The notes: generated from the sequence alone by a model not told the origin. A stretch of 64,000 nt of DNA from Taiwanofungus camphoratus (GCA_003999685.1 CP021221.1:1922001-1986000), one strand, 5' to 3'. Positions 10,819-23,819 are shown, numbered from the stretch's first letter. A program made the numbers and translations.

Positions 10819-11296
10819 TTAGGTAGTATGAGAAAGAGCTAGGATTGGATCAGTACCCTCAGGAAGAGATGGATGTTACATCAATGTCATCTAAAACCTT
10901 TTTGACACATGTGTTGTCCTTCCCACAATATGAATATTGTTCCAGAGAAATGAAATACGCAAATTTGTATGTCGCAAAACTATGGCAAACGGTGGTGGTA
11001 TGAACACTGCCCGCCTCAAACAAGGACATTCAGGTTCAGTTTCCCACAACGAATAGGCCTCTAGACAAGATATGTCAAACGTAGACGGTCTTGATGAGGC
11101 GTAGGGCAACGTTATGGGGAACGAATTGAGTTGAAGAAAAACAACAACGACCCAATGTATAGGATCGTCGCCGAGGCAGCACGTGGCTGCATGACGATCG
11201 AGATGCAGCAGCCGTCGGCCATGGGCCAGTATAAGTACGTCCTAACCTCCAATCGAGCTATACAGTCCTGTTCACCCTTCAAAGTGCTCTAGCTAG
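10819..11296. other. Intergenic region between ALG8 and the SNARE gene
   Basis: These 478 bp run from the 3' end of ALG8 to the start of the next gene on the same strand. I see no conserved open frame in them. A short minus-strand frame near 10891-11109 lacks any family resemblance. Confidence 0.4.
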
Positions 11297-12608
11297 ATGC
11301 CTGCGAGATCGCGCACATCCGAATTCCGTGAGGTTCTGAAAGAGAAACAAAACGACTTGCCAGACGTGAAACGACGCAAGCTGAACGCGAAGCGCACGGC
11401 CACGGACAGTAGTCAGCGTGACGGTCAGAACCTCCTTGGAAAAGAATATCTAACTGAGGCCTACGTTGTTGTATGTGGGACATGCAAAAGAGTGACCTGT
11501 ATGGTGGTGCTGACAATACGAACAGTTGAACCACATCAGCACACTGACCCGAATGCTATCCGCCATTCGGAAGCCTTACTTGAATCTGGACTCGCGCAAC
11601 CTCCCACTGTCACGGCAGCCCTCACGAACTATAGATCTCGGAGGGACAGATCAGTCATGGTCTAATGTTCGACATCTCACGAATGACGAAAGAGATCAAA
11701 TAGACCTACAAGCCAGAGTCATCCTTTCTCGATGTGCGGACCGCGTTAAGGCGCTGGAAGCACTGGAAACGCGTGAGTACAATTTTGCGGTGTCTTCGTA
11801 GCTTGTTCAACCTTTGATGTTTTCTGATCACTCAGGACGGGCGGAGCTGACTGCAAGTCGTAAGAATCCTCTCACTAGACTTCTACCCGCACGGCTGCGG
11901 CAGAATGAGTCGACAGCAACATCCGACTTCATAGCTGCTCATCACGCTAGCATAACATGGTACCTTAGTCGAAGGCTCACAGAAGTCAGTCAAAACCTGA
12001 AAGAGATGCAAGAGGAGAGGATGAAACGGCAGATGGAACGGTCTCGGACACTTGGTTCGGGAGCAGCTCAGGAGGCGATGTACATGGACTTGTCTCAGTT
12101 GACACCATCTCCTGCAGAGTCGTCATCCAGCGGGAGCTGGCTGGGCGGAGCATCGAATCTGGCATCAAGCTTTGCTGCTACGATCAGCTCACAGTCGAAT
12201 GATCCCTCAAATTCTGTGTCTACAGTGAAACCAACATTGTCATTGCCAGATGACCTCGAGGAGACGGACGATGAGGAGATTGAGCTGACGCAATCTCAGA
12301 TAATGCAATTTGAGACAGAGAACGCTAATATCTTGCAGTCGGTGCAGGACACCCTGGCCTCCGTGCAGCAAGCAGAGTCACGCTTACTAGAGATCAGCGC
12401 GCTTCAAATGGAGCTCGTCGCCCATCTTACGAGACAAACGGAACAAACAGAACAGCTCTACAAGGATGCGATAGCGACCGCGGCGACGGTGGAGAAGGGA
12501 AATGTGCAGCTTAGAGAGGCAAGACGACGAGCTAGAGATAGCAGGAAATGGATTCTTCTCTTCCTCATTGGAGCTAGTCTATCTTTACTATTCCTACATT
12601 ATTATTGA
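11297..12608 (+). CDS. UFE1: Syntaxin-18/Ufe1-type ER Qa-SNARE
   Basis: The t-SNARE for Golgi-to-ER retrograde fusion and homotypic ER fusion. Exons are 11297-11470, 11526-11772 and 11836-12608, totalling 397 residues. The N-terminal part has the syntaxin-18 signature (FREVLKEKQND, then NHISTLTRMLSAIRKPYL). The middle is low-complexity (SPAESSSSGSWLGG). The SNARE helix lies at roughly residues 320-370, with the likely zero-layer glutamine in LVAHLTRQTEQTEQLY. A C-terminal tail anchor (WILLFLIGASLSLLFLHYY) follows basic residues RRRARDSRK. Gene order and size suit Ufe1. The family call is firm; orthology to yeast UFE1 is inferred. Confidence 0.9.
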
Positions 12609-12779
12609 CATTTGGCGTCCTTCATGCACGCATAGGCAAATTATCCGAGGTGTTGGCATCATGTATATATACCTATCACATCTTCATATTATGCTCGTAC
12701 TCATGGAGTGCTGTTGATGCGATGTATTATTCTGTACGTACGTATAGTTACAACAAGCCGGAGGAGCCTGGTAGTGTGT

Positions 12780-13983
12780 TTATGCATCCTCAGATGCTGC
12801 ACTAGGATGGGAGTTTCCCAGTAATGGAGCACCCTCCTCTGCTTCTTCTATAGCCTCTACAGCCAATTCATCTATTTCTGGGGAAACGCCCTGCAGCCGA
12901 CGAATTTCTGCCTGCATAGCACGGTAGACGATCCTGTTGCAAGCTGGATTTGAACCCCAATACTTGGACTTAGGTGGCGTCAAGACGTACCAGCCTGTGA
13001 CCAGTACAATGAGGAACCCTCCAACTGAGACCACGCCATTCAAGATTTTCGTCGCTGCAATGTGACGCCGAGTGAGGAAATAATGTGTCTAAGGAGCGCG
13101 AACATACATGTGTCCATCTGTTTCCGCTGTTCGCCGTCCGATAGAGCCGCAAGACGCGAACCAATGAAAACAAAAAGAGCGACCTTCGGATAGACGATGA
13201 AAGTTGCCGCAAAAAATTGCCAAAGCTCTACTGAATCGATAGACTGCCAAAAGTCCATTACTGGTTATCGAAATAGCCTATCGGAGGCAGGCTCACAGCA
13301 AAGAGGGTGTTTGAGTATACCCATGGAGGAAAGGGTGATGCACGAATTAGGGTAATCAAAGGAAGACCCTTGGCTGCCTACAGGTACTTCTGAAGCTGAG
13401 CTCGCCGAGCACATGATGACGACGCACGACAACAGACTCGAGCGCTTGCCATTTCTCGTTTGATGCGACCCATCTTCGTAGCCTTCTCCTGAACAGCATT
13501 CGCATAACAACAAACGCGATGGCAGAGCCAAACGACGTTGCAAACGCAGCTATAAAGAATCCCTTCATTCCGTAGGCATATCCACACAAGGTGATGGAGG
13601 TCGTATGTCCAATGCATGGAGGAAACGATATGACGACTGGTTAAAGTCTGTAAGGACCATAGCATGGCATACTTAGGCGAAAAACTCGCACCAATCACTC
13701 CTGCGAGTATCATCCAGCCGAAGGGCTGGTGACTGATTTTCTGTCCGAGGTCATATACAGTCTGACCAATCCGGTTGGGGCCGACCAAGATGAAGAAAGA
13801 GCCCAAAGCCAGATAGAGACATACGGTGGTCCAGATGAAAAGCTGTCCGTGCCACTGTTAACAGACAGATGTAGCGGGTACGGCGAGACTCGCCTTCCCG
13901 TATGGGTTCAGCTTCTGGGACCGCCGAAAAGCAGTCCCGACGTGATGTCTGAACATCGAAACGAGCCAGCTGCGAGACACCAT
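12780..13983 (-). CDS. TVP38: Tvp38/TMEM64-family Golgi membrane protein (VTT/DedA domain)
   Basis: Exons on the minus strand are 13983-13894, 13854-13692, 13636-13428, 13377-13297, 13243-13108 and 13054-12780, totalling 317 residues. The protein has several membrane spans and the VTT signature region ISFPPCIGHTTSITLCGYAYG, then RASPFPPWVYSNTLFA and YPKVALFVFIGSRLAALSDG. The C-terminal tail is acidic. Tvp38 is a late-Golgi/endosomal membrane protein related to DedA/VMP1-type lipid scramblases. The first intron as modelled (13893-13855) has a GC donor (AAG|GCGAGT) and is only 39 nt, so exon 1 is the least certain part. Without that intron the frame stops at once. It is divergent from LOA1 with 223 bp between starts. 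Confidence 0.85.
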
Positions 13984-14206
13984 AGTCTTGTATTCAATTG
14001 CTTCCTAGGTCGTGAAAGTGGGGGTGAATGGAGCAGCCCGTCTCAGCTCCAGTGTATATGTAGCACAAGCTAGATACTGCGGAAGCTGGTGTGTCATGGC
14101 GTGTTCACTGAATTCGTCGATTCATCCGGCTCGCGCGCAGTGTCTTCACGTGCAAGCTTGTTCGGGCGGTCCTGCGGGAGGTCATTTCTCGAGAACATCA
14201 CGGTCG

Positions 14207-15712
14207 ATGGAGAAGTTTTCGGCATTCAGAGTACGTTTGATTTCTGCTTGGTATTGAATTTCTCACCGAACGAAACCTCGTAAGGACCCAGGGACAGGTA
14301 TTCAAGTACGTGCCACACAGCGAGATACAGGCTGCGTTGCGCGTCTCACCATTTGGCCTTGTGGCAGCCTTTCCTCAGACCTGTCCCACCGACGGGGTCC
14401 GAGACTCTCGCAAAACTTGTTCTCCCCTTCAGGTATCTCATTGGGGCTGTCCGAACGTTGCTAGTAGTAGTCCTTGGACTGCTGTATGCCTTGATCGGAG
14501 GCGTTTGCCTCGTTCTTGTGAGTCTCAAATCAATCTATCCATAGCACATGGTCCTACAGTAACAGAGACCAGTACCCATTCTCCATAGAGTTGTGACGCA
14601 TGCCTTTACTGCTCTTATCGTAAGACTCGTCTTGCTTATCCTTGGACTACCGTGGATCCCGGTGGAAGTGGTGACTCGGAAGCGAGGGTCAGCCTTTCCC
14701 TCGTCGCATTGGCTTAGTTCGTTGTATAGTAATGGTTGGGTTTTGGCAATAGGAGAGGTGCGAAAGCGACCGAAGTGTGGAACCCTGGCCCAGGAAATAT
14801 CATCGTCTCAAATTGGGCCTCGACTATTGAGATCTTATGGTTGGCTGTTCGGTGTGCCCTTCGTCCTCTGCACGACGTGCCACTTACTTATCGTGTTCTT
14901 CCTTCAGATTCAACCCAATCTTCGTCCTGCCCATATATTCTTCCGCTGACCTTCCAATGGCATCGTCGCATGCTAATTTTCCAGTCTCCCGCACTCCAGG
15001 TCTACGTACAGGCACAGGCTCAGCGGCCATCTCGCAGCCCTCTGCGCGGACTCCAACAAAGCGCGTGTTCATCCGTGGTTTCCGACAAGTATCACTGCTG
15101 TCGATATTGCGCGCGACAGGACGCGTTCCGATAGCAGACGATGCCTCAGTATCCAAAGCGGAAAGTCTGGAACAGATAAGGAGCCAAGCGGATAGGCCCG
15201 TTGTAGTCTTCCCAGAATGCACGACCAGTAATGGAAGAGGCCTGCTCAGATTCGCAGAGCTGTTCCGTGGTGTGGACATGCCCGTGGCTAAGTTCAAGGT
15301 GTTCGTGATGTGTGCACGGTCAGTATCACGAATTTCCATTCTTGTTCTATTCTTGTAATCAGTGGTCTCTTATCGCTTGTCGGTCCTTTGTCTCAGCTAT
15401 GATCCTCCCACTGCTCTCCGTCCTACGATGACGCATCCCATCCCTGCCGCTAATGCCAATCCACTCGCACACTTCTTCTCCCTCACAACATCCCTTGTAC
15501 CTCTCACGCTCTCAATCCGTCTTCTCTCACCCTCGGAATCACCGAGCTCTGGGTCTTTCCTGTCGAGCGAGTTCATTACAGCAGACAAATCAAAAGATCC
15601 GCTCTCTGAGGCGTGTGCAAGTCTCATAGCACAGATTGGGAAGATGAAAAGAGTCGGGTTGGGATGGGAGGACAAGGTCGCATTCCTGGAATTTTACAGG
15701 GGTAAAAAATAA
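14207..15712 (+). CDS. LOA1: Loa1/Vps66-like lysophosphatidic acid acyltransferase
   Basis: A PlsC-type acyltransferase of the ER and lipid droplets that acylates lysophosphatidic acid. Exons are 14207-14230, 14285-14305, 14368-14517, 14566-14687, 14753-14851, 14908-15318 and 15397-15712, totalling 380 residues. The two tiny first exons give MEKFSAFR and DPGTGIQ, the conserved fungal Loa1 start. Two membrane segments follow (near LLVVVLGLLYALIGGVCLVL and IVRLVLLILGLPWI). The acyltransferase blocks are IIVSNWASTIEILWLA, where the usual HX4D is replaced by an N/S/E variant, and VVFPECTTSNGRGLLRF in place of FPEGTRS. These variants are common in the Vps66 branch. Assignment is strong; acyl-CoA preference cannot be read from sequence. 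Confidence 0.88.
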
Positions 15713-16010
15713 TCTGCATCTAGTTCGTCTACCTACGAGCCATATGCGATCTTAACTAAGCTTGAAGTTGAATGTGAACATAGGCATATCGCAATTATCC
15801 ATAATCAGTCACAATAACAAGATACGAAAAGCACACCAGTGCCTCAGTTGATGTATGGGCCAATCAGCAAAAATTGCTTAAAACACAATACGATGCGAAG
15901 GGAAGCGCGACAACATCGGACATTGAGTTTGCAGGAGTGTTGATGCGTCATGAATGATGTTAAGAAGGCTCCTCGCAATCACATGTCTGGCGAGCAGTTG
16001 AGGTGTGTTT

Positions 16011-16888
16011 TTAGTAAACCCGGGGTTTCCTGTCATGGTCCCTACCCAAACACCACGCTGCAATCCGGTCGATGTCGGTACAGCCATTGTCGGAAAGATG
16101 GGGAACGCTGTCAGACTCCTGATACTCCCCTCTTTCCAGCTTAGGATGTGGCCAAATAGGAGGACATTCGCTCCGCGATGAATGTTTATCACTTCTCATG
16201 CTGTATTCGCATGATAGTCTAGTGCGATATGGTACGAAACTTTTGTCGTAGGCGCCATGCCGCACATGTACACCGCTCAGAGTTGGTTGGCCGCATGTCT
16301 CTTCGCCAGGGCGACCCCCGCGGTTCTGAAGGGAGCAAAAGCGATCTCGAGAACGTCTGGTTGGCATTTGGTGTCCTCGGGGGTTCATGTCCTGGAACTA
16401 AGAGATAATAAAACAATGAAAGATGTACTATAGAAGCAAATGGACATACATAGGGGACTGCTTCGACTATATTCCCTAGGAGGATTTTCCCGTTCAATCT
16501 CCTCGCTGCACGTTCCGCGTCTTCCTGGGTAAGGTAGTTGATGAAGCTTGAGTCGAACTGGTGAGGACTACCCATTGTACCTTGAATGTGTTGCACTGAC
16601 CCTCCGCCTCGGTCAAACTTGTGGATGTCACAATATTCCACACGGGTGCCCCCTAGGCGACCGAAGTCTTTGAGTTCCTACGGAAGGATTAATCCTCGAC
16701 CAATATAAGGCTGAATCTGTGCACACCTGCCAGCAAGTCTTTGGGTTCAAATTACTGACCATTACGGTGTATCTCGTGTGCGTGCGTCCGAGAGCTGATC
16801 TGGCGAGAGCAACAGCATGAAGTATTCGGACTACTCACAGCACAAGAATCACGTACCTGGTATAAATTGCAGGGCTCGAGTCAGGCAT
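16011..16888 (-). CDS. SR-type RNA-binding protein with one RRM; C-terminal exon uncertain
   Basis: Exons 16888-16857, 16799-16727, 16677-16601, 16546-16450 and a provisional last exon 16397-16011 give about 221 residues; the first four sum to exactly 93 codons. The RRM spans roughly residues 19-90, with RNP2-like YTVMVSNL, RNP1-like GGGFINYLT and the helix EDAERAARRLNG. CWQELKD in helix 1 matches the SWQDLKD heptapeptide that marks the pseudo-RRM of SRSF1-like SR splicing factors, so a role in splicing or mRNA packaging is likely. The tail contains only weak RS/RG character (TRRSRDRF, RGGRPGEE). Its frame choice is not backed by conservation, so the true C-terminus may be spliced differently. 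Confidence 0.62.
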
Positions 16889-17837
16889 GCCACTCTCGCC
16901 GTTTTGCGTAGGGAAGGTTTCCGTCCTATGTAGAGTGACATCTATTTCGGCCGAAGGCACGTTGAACGAGCGTGCAGCACATGAAAAGGAAACAGACTAG
17001 CGAAGCGGCGCCTAGAAATTGTCGTTGAGCAAAAATAGAGACGACGTCCTGCATCGAGGTAAATTGGATTAGTGTAAGGAAAGAGACTGCTGGAGATGAC
17101 ATAGCATCCTAATCACAGATTGCGGAACACTGATAGATTTTAGCAAAGCGATGTGCTCGATGAGTGCTGACCTTATCAGAGGCGAACTTGACAATGCCAT
17201 GACCTGTATAGAAGCAATGAGCCACGAACTATCCGCTCAAGAGCAGAACGCGCAGATCCTGATACTCAGGGCATAACTGTACTAAAACCAACCGGGTTGA
17301 ATAGTGACTTCAGTTATTACTCCGTAGACCGACAGATACTGTATGTTGAAAATGAGAATGAATTCAGAGATGGATGTGTCCAACTGACTCTGTATATTTC
17401 GTCTTGGCCAACAGTCTCTGGAAGGTCTAAAACATGGGTCAGGTCAATGCAGATAACATCGTGCAACAAAAGCTACCGTCTACGGCTCACGTCCTAGATG
17501 TAATCGAGTGGTCGATGACATTGTAGATGATAGTCACAGCAGGGTTCTGCCAGGGGGTGGGGGGAGCCCCAAGATTTTTATCTGGCAACGGAGCATCAAA
17601 ACCTGATAGGTTAAAAGTGAATGATATTATGCCAAAATAACTTTCACATCCTGTCAGGGCATCAATGTAATTGCACTGTTAGCATCCAAGAAAGGCAATC
17701 CGTATGGATCGCGCTGCAAAGACTGCCAACGACGTATTTCTCAGACGGAGAACACTCAAGAGACGAGAGGAAAATGATCAAAATCAGCTTTATTACAATG
17801 CATGAACTTGTCGTAGGATCAGATGGTAACATGGCAA
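16889..17837. other. Intergenic region, no recognised gene
   Basis: About 950 bp lie between the RRM gene start and the end of the decayed trans-sulfuration gene. I find only short open frames without conservation. A G-rich/C-rich patch sits near 17550-17575. Two plus-strand frames around 17297-17497 and 17621-18211 overlap nothing recognisable, and the latter mostly shadows the antisense pseudogene. Confidence 0.4.
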
Positions 17838-19082
<1,245 letters not shown>

Positions 19083-19536
19083 AATGACAGTGTTAGGGAG
19101 AGATGGGTACTTGGATCTGAAAGTCTGCGGAATGGATTACGAGTGATGCTTCTTTATAGTGCGTTAGCGATTCTGCGCCATGTTGCCAAGACCTGCGCGG
19201 TGCTTCGCGCTACGCTTTCGCAATGGCCAAAGCTATGCCTAACTAGCTTATCGGAGCGCCGTGCAGGACGCAGACTGTAATCAATGGCAGCAGTTGGGAT
19301 GTGTTTGTGGTCAATGTGGGCAATGAGTCTGTCCGTCAGGCGCTGGTTATAGTTAAAGTTGAATATCGGATGCAACGAGGAATTGGCAGAACCTCAGAGG
19401 CAAGCCTTGACAGTGGAAAATCGTTGTTGTCAAATACTACCCGCTTGGCTCTGCCTGGGCAGCGCCTAGTTAGTTGGCGCTTGAGTCGTCACAGCACCTC
19501 TTCTCGATGACGACAACTACACAGGATCACGATGGT
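19083..19536. other. Region upstream of the pseudogene
   Basis: About 450 bp between the old start of copy 1 and the small gene. Short open frames on both strands (for example 19154-19375 and 19301-19510) show no conserved features. Confidence 0.35.
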
Positions 19537-20030
19537 CTAGTCGGAAACGCCCTGCACCATGCGGATGCTCCAGTGGACTTCGGAGAAAATTAATGCGAAC
19601 CATCGTCACAAGTAACCATCTACCATGATCATAGGGTTCCTTGCCAATAGGCTCGGGTGTCAACACCGTCTCATAGGCTGAGCCGTGGATAATGAAGAAA
19701 AATCATACTATGTTTAATGGTAGAGTCAGCACAAAATCAGCATTTATGGGTCTCGAGCAGTAGGAATTTCAGTATTTGAGAAAGCCATAAAAGATCAGCT
19801 TTTGACCAAGCAGAAGTCAGTGCTAGTGCCGACTGAGGGAGTGTGTTGGAATATCACGTACCTTGCGCGTTTGCCTCCCCGCTTCGAGGACGAGACAAAC
19901 CGTTCCCGGAAATTTTATTCTTCAACAGTGTGCCAAGCTGGACTCCACTAGTGAGCATAGCGCTGGAGGTACCGGTGTACATTGTATTTGCGTTGAAGCG
20001 GGAGACAGACGGGTGATACGTGGAAGGCAT
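19537..20030 (-). CDS. Small three-exon gene, unknown function (87 residues)
   Basis: I do not recognise this protein. Three exons, 20030-19862, 19677-19624 and 19577-19537, with GT-AG boundaries give 264 nt in frame, ending in TAG. It begins MPSTYHPSVSRFNANTMYTG, continues LTSGVQLGTLLKNKISGNGL and SRPRSGEANAQ|AYETVLTPEP, and ends DHVHWSIRMVQGVSD. It is Ser/Thr/Asn-rich at the N-terminus and has no signal peptide or membrane helix. The first intron is long for this genome (184 nt); the second is 46 nt. It sits between the intact and decayed trans-sulfuration copies in the same orientation. The model rests only on splice consensus and open frame, so it could be spurious or part of a longer gene. 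Confidence 0.42.
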
Positions 20031-20467
20031 GCTCAAAAGGGCTAGTAATCCACTTGAATGAAGGAAAGCAAGTCGACAGACAGAATTACACACATCACGT
20101 GACACGCGACGGATACGACCATCCCATCTGTGCCTATCTTGTGGGTTGGAAAATACTCACGAAAGATATATATTAACGAAAACTCGGGTAAATCATCGTA
20201 TCAATTCTCTGCATATCGCGTGACTCCAATAACGACATTGCTGCCTAGTCTGCCCCTCGTAACAGACTAGTTGTCGACCATCCTGTATCCAACTTATCGT
20301 GAAACACATAAGTAATTCTTGCGTAAGGTCATCTGTACATTGAGAGTAAATTCTACTTAAGAAATCGTCAGGTCGGCTTGACTGCGCAGAAGAAAATAGG
20401 TACGGACCCTTCGAACTGATTGATACATGCTAATGAGCAGCGTCCCAATGGCAAGTAGTACATGGGT
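20031..20467. other. Gap between the small gene and the intact trans-sulfuration gene
   Basis: These 437 bp contain the 3' UTR of the trans-sulfuration gene and probably the promoter of the small gene. I see nothing else. Confidence 0.35.
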
Positions 20468-22438
20468 TTACAGCCTGGCTCTCGGCTGCGCGATCTCCTG
20501 GAACGCTCTCCGTAGATCGTTCTTGAGGTCCTGAAGTGAATTCCAGTTAGTATATGACTCCCGACCTCATAGATCAAAACAACGGACCTCCAAGTCTTCA
20601 ACGCCAACACTTATTCGTACAAGACGTGGATCTGCCCCTGGATCCGACTGCACCCGCTGTTCGATCAATGACTCCACACCCCCAAGGCTTGTAGCAGGCT
20701 GTACAATGCGCTATGAAAGACAAGCCAGAAAGGAGCTAATAACGACTGACAACAAAGTATTTTAGCGAATGTGGGAGACGTCTTGCATACTCCTCATTCG
20801 TAAGCTACAGGGTCAAGTCAGTTCAGTGAAAAGTTAGTTGATCACAAAGAAAGCGCATACAAGTATGGAAAACGTGGGATTCCAGCCGCCCTCCAGCTGA
20901 CTACGAGGGTCGAATCCTCGAGAATCCTTGCTCTGCAAACTTGAATGCCAGACCTTCTCGATCACCCCGGCTGGGATTCCATCAGCAGTCCTACCCTGAC
21001 GCGGGGTAAGTGTCATCATCTGACTGACAGCCATGACAGGGAAGCAACATACCCCAGCAGCCTGACTCAACCAGTGAGCAAGTCCCGCAGCATTCTCCGA
21101 CTGACGGGGCACGCGGAGATGTAGGGTGCGGAGGGAGCGAAGGAGCAGCCACGCCTCAAGGGAACCCATCATAGACCCAAGGAAGGTGCGGTGAGCCCAG
21201 AGCTGGACAATTTAAATCATTTTCAGCAACATGACGGAAGCGACGTATGACAAAGCGCAGAAGATGGCAAAGAAGATATGATACAACGCCTACACGCGCC
21301 TACTCGCCAGATGGGTGAATATAGCAAGTCGTGGCCAAGCATGAGGACGGCCGGTCTAACTTGTTGCAGACGAAGTGCAAGTGTAATCGATCACGATGGA
21401 AAAGAGTCAAATTTTACCTGTTTCCATTCATCTAAGGTCGGAACAACAAGCACACCACACAGAAGGTCGGAGTGTCCACCAAAGTACTTTGTTCCTAACG
21501 AATGTATTAGAAATTTGCGGAACCACATGGATGTCAAGATACCTACCGCTGTGCAGAACAGCGTCGGCCCCCCATTTGAACGGGTATTGAAGTGGAGGAG
21601 GGGCGAACGTGGAATCTACGATCAACTGGCCTCCGGCAGTGTGCACCTGAGCATCGCGGGTCAAGTTAATGTACCGTATTCTAGAAAACCATCTTGTACC
21701 TTGTCAGCGTAGTACTTGATGTCTCTATCGTGTTGAAATCAAACATTTATTCGTTATCGACTTCACGTGACAGTCACAAGTAATGATACTTGCCTGGCTT
21801 CACCTGTAGGGTTGAGAGGGGTCTCGAGCCAGAGCAGGTCACCGGGCTGCAAGTCGTCGTCTATGCCAATGAGGGGCAAGTCTCCGCCTCGGCTACGCTT
21901 GTATACTTCGATAGTATTATGACAACCATGATAGCCACCTGTTATAGCGACACGTTTTGGGTGGAAGTACACTAATGCCTTCGGTAAACAATTTAGCGGA
22001 GATCCGGACTAGGCGGGATTCATTGAGGAGAACTGACTGCATATGATGCCGCTAATCCTGACGCGTAAGTGATGGCATATCCGCCCTAGAAGTAGATAAT
22101 CAGCTACATATACAGAACAAAGAACACTCCTCTTACGTTGATTTTGCTAAGGACTTTCTCTGCCCGAGTGCTGACACTTTGCGTGTAACGAGAATATAGA
22201 TGCCTGTTAGGGTTCCAGAAGTCGAGGTCCTCCTCCTTTGTCGGGCCGCTGGGAGGCAAGGGCACCCGGAAAGCTGAATGTTAGGTCAGCACGAGGCTTT
22301 TCTATTACTAAAACATCGACATGGCTGACTCGACGTTACTGAGATAGATGGCGAGACCTCCGCTCCCTGAAACTGCTCATCGGCGTGAAGGAGGTCTGTC
22401 CCTGTGAGGGATTTCTGGTTAGCTTTAGGTTCAGACAT
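20468..22438 (-). CDS. PLP-dependent Cys/Met metabolism (trans-sulfuration) enzyme, intact copy 2
   Basis: This is a fold-type I PLP enzyme of the cystathionine gamma-synthase/lyase family. Twelve exons: 22438-22330, 22273-22137, 22085-22038, 21978-21794, 21724-21700, 21646-21547, 21494-21418, 21202-21053, 20995-20861, 20804-20754, 20710-20588, 20530-20468, totalling 400 residues in frame. Motifs in order are SRYTQSVSTRAEKVLSKIN, ITGGYHGCHNTIEVY, LWLETPLNPTGEA, LIVDSTFAPPPLQYPF, the Schiff-base lysine K204 in HSGTKYFGGHSD, and the C-terminal ATSLGGVESLIE and ISVGVEDLEDLKNDL. The intron after GEA-R has a GC donor (CAG|GCAAGT) whose use is fixed by the reading frame. Which reaction it performs (gamma-synthase, beta-lyase or gamma-lyase) cannot be settled from motifs alone. 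The N-terminus resembles the fungal-specific branch rather than CYS3. Confidence 0.88.
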
Positions 22439-22831
22439 CACGAGAGCGTCGAGAAAAGGGCTTGACGACGCCGTAAGAGAAGACGATGAGTACGAGGCCA
22501 GAAGATGGAGGGAGCTAGACTTTATGTGAATTATGTATTATTCCTCGGCAGGGAGACCGGCAGATTTGACCCGGCGATGCGCATTTCATTTAGCAAATTT
22601 GCAGCACAAGTACGCGATCAGGCACTATCATGTGACCACGACGCGAACGCGTAGGTTCAACTTGAAGTTGGTTTGTGTTCTCTACAGTCGTCTACCGCTT
22701 GAAGCTACCTCACGCATCTACGTGCATCATTCACTTTTCCTCCGCCCTCAGGCAGACCTGTCCTTACAGTAAAGTGTTGTATAATCCCTGTAACAGCTCA
22801 GTTTATTCTCTTAACCCATTACCTCTACAAT
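22439..22831. other. Divergent intergenic region before the secreted protein gene
   Basis: These 393 bp separate divergent starts of the trans-sulfuration enzyme and the secreted protein. The part before 22832 is pyrimidine-rich (for example around 22725-22770), as is usual in basidiomycete core promoters. No defined operator was seen. Confidence 0.4.
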
Positions 22832-23819
22832 ATGTCTCGTTTGAACTTCTCTTCCATCATTCTCCTGACTGTCTCCTTACTGGCGCTCTTCATCACACAT
22901 ACAATCGCAGCCGACATCAGTGGCTTTGACTACTCTCTGGAGAAGAAATACAGTACTGCTCACTCCTTAGGCGACAATTACCGGTTCGATCCTAGGGACG
23001 GCTGGCAAACTATCAATGTCACCAACTTGCAATATAAGTATTCTCGTTCAGACAAAGATAATGGCGCCGACAATGCGGCATTTGAAGAAAGCTCATTGAG
23101 AAAAAGGTCCAGCAAGAAGTCGAAGTCGTCGCATAAGAAGGCGACTTCCAAATCCATCTCCCCGTCGTCTAATGGCCTCGTTGGATCCATCAAATCAGTG
23201 TTAGACAGTCTGAAAGGTATAGGAAGCGCCGAGCCCGTAACAATTACTTGGTCAGTGCCCGGTGTTTAAATTGCAGAATGGGAGCGACCTCACTTGCAGC
23301 ACGCAGGTACACTGGCCAAGACCTGCTGAATCCCAGCTGCTGGTCGAACCCTACTTGGGCACCTACAGTACGGTTACTTGACACATGACAAATTTCCATT
23401 GACTGATTCACGGAGAACAGGACGAGTCTTTCGCCTGCGCACTCACTTTGGACGGGTGGACCAACCGTCCGAAGTGCTTCAAGTTCCTCGAACGTCCGTA
23501 CAGTCTTGTTGTTTCATTGCCATAAACTAACATTGATCAACCTGTAGTATGCAACAGCCCGAACAAATGCGTCTTCGTTCGGGTTGTCGACACTTGTGCG
23601 GGTTGCGCTGAGGGTTCGAAGCACGTCGACCTCACGAAATCAGCCTTTACTCAGCTGGCAAACCTCAATGAGGGGGTCCTCACCGTTCAAATGCGGCTAG
23701 CGACGGATCCAGACGGGTGGTAAGTAGCCAACCAACGTCCCTTCACTTAATGTCGAAGCTGAGAAGCCTTCCGCTTCTTGCACAGGCTGGAGAACCTCTG
23801 GGGACCCAAGGTGAACTGA
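22832..23819 (+). CDS. Secreted RlpA-like double-psi beta-barrel (expansin/barwin-like) protein
   Basis: Exons are 22832-23250, 23307-23367, 23421-23493, 23548-23719 and 23786-23819, totalling 252 residues. Residues 1-27 form a signal peptide (hydrophobic core IILLTVSLLALFITH, cleavage near HTIAA). A dibasic KR at about 91-92 in SSLRKRSS looks like a Kex2 site, followed by a Lys/Ser-rich linker. The double-psi barrel occupies about 138-250 with cysteines at NPSCWSN, SFACALT, PKCFKF, LCNSPNKC and VDTCAGCAEG, and the hallmark HVDLTKSAFTQLA. Proteins of this type in basidiomycetes are small secreted proteins associated with the cell wall or with plant interaction. The substrate is unknown. Confidence 0.88.

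Noticed and set aside
13201-13258. A start for TVP38 within the frame beginning MDFWQSIDS
   Set aside because: That methionine lies inside an intron; the conserved protein continues upstream through four more exons.
20890-20915. A sequence resembling a tRNA B box (GGGTCGAATCCTCG)
   Set aside because: It lies inside a conserved exon of the trans-sulfuration enzyme and has no matching A box or cloverleaf.
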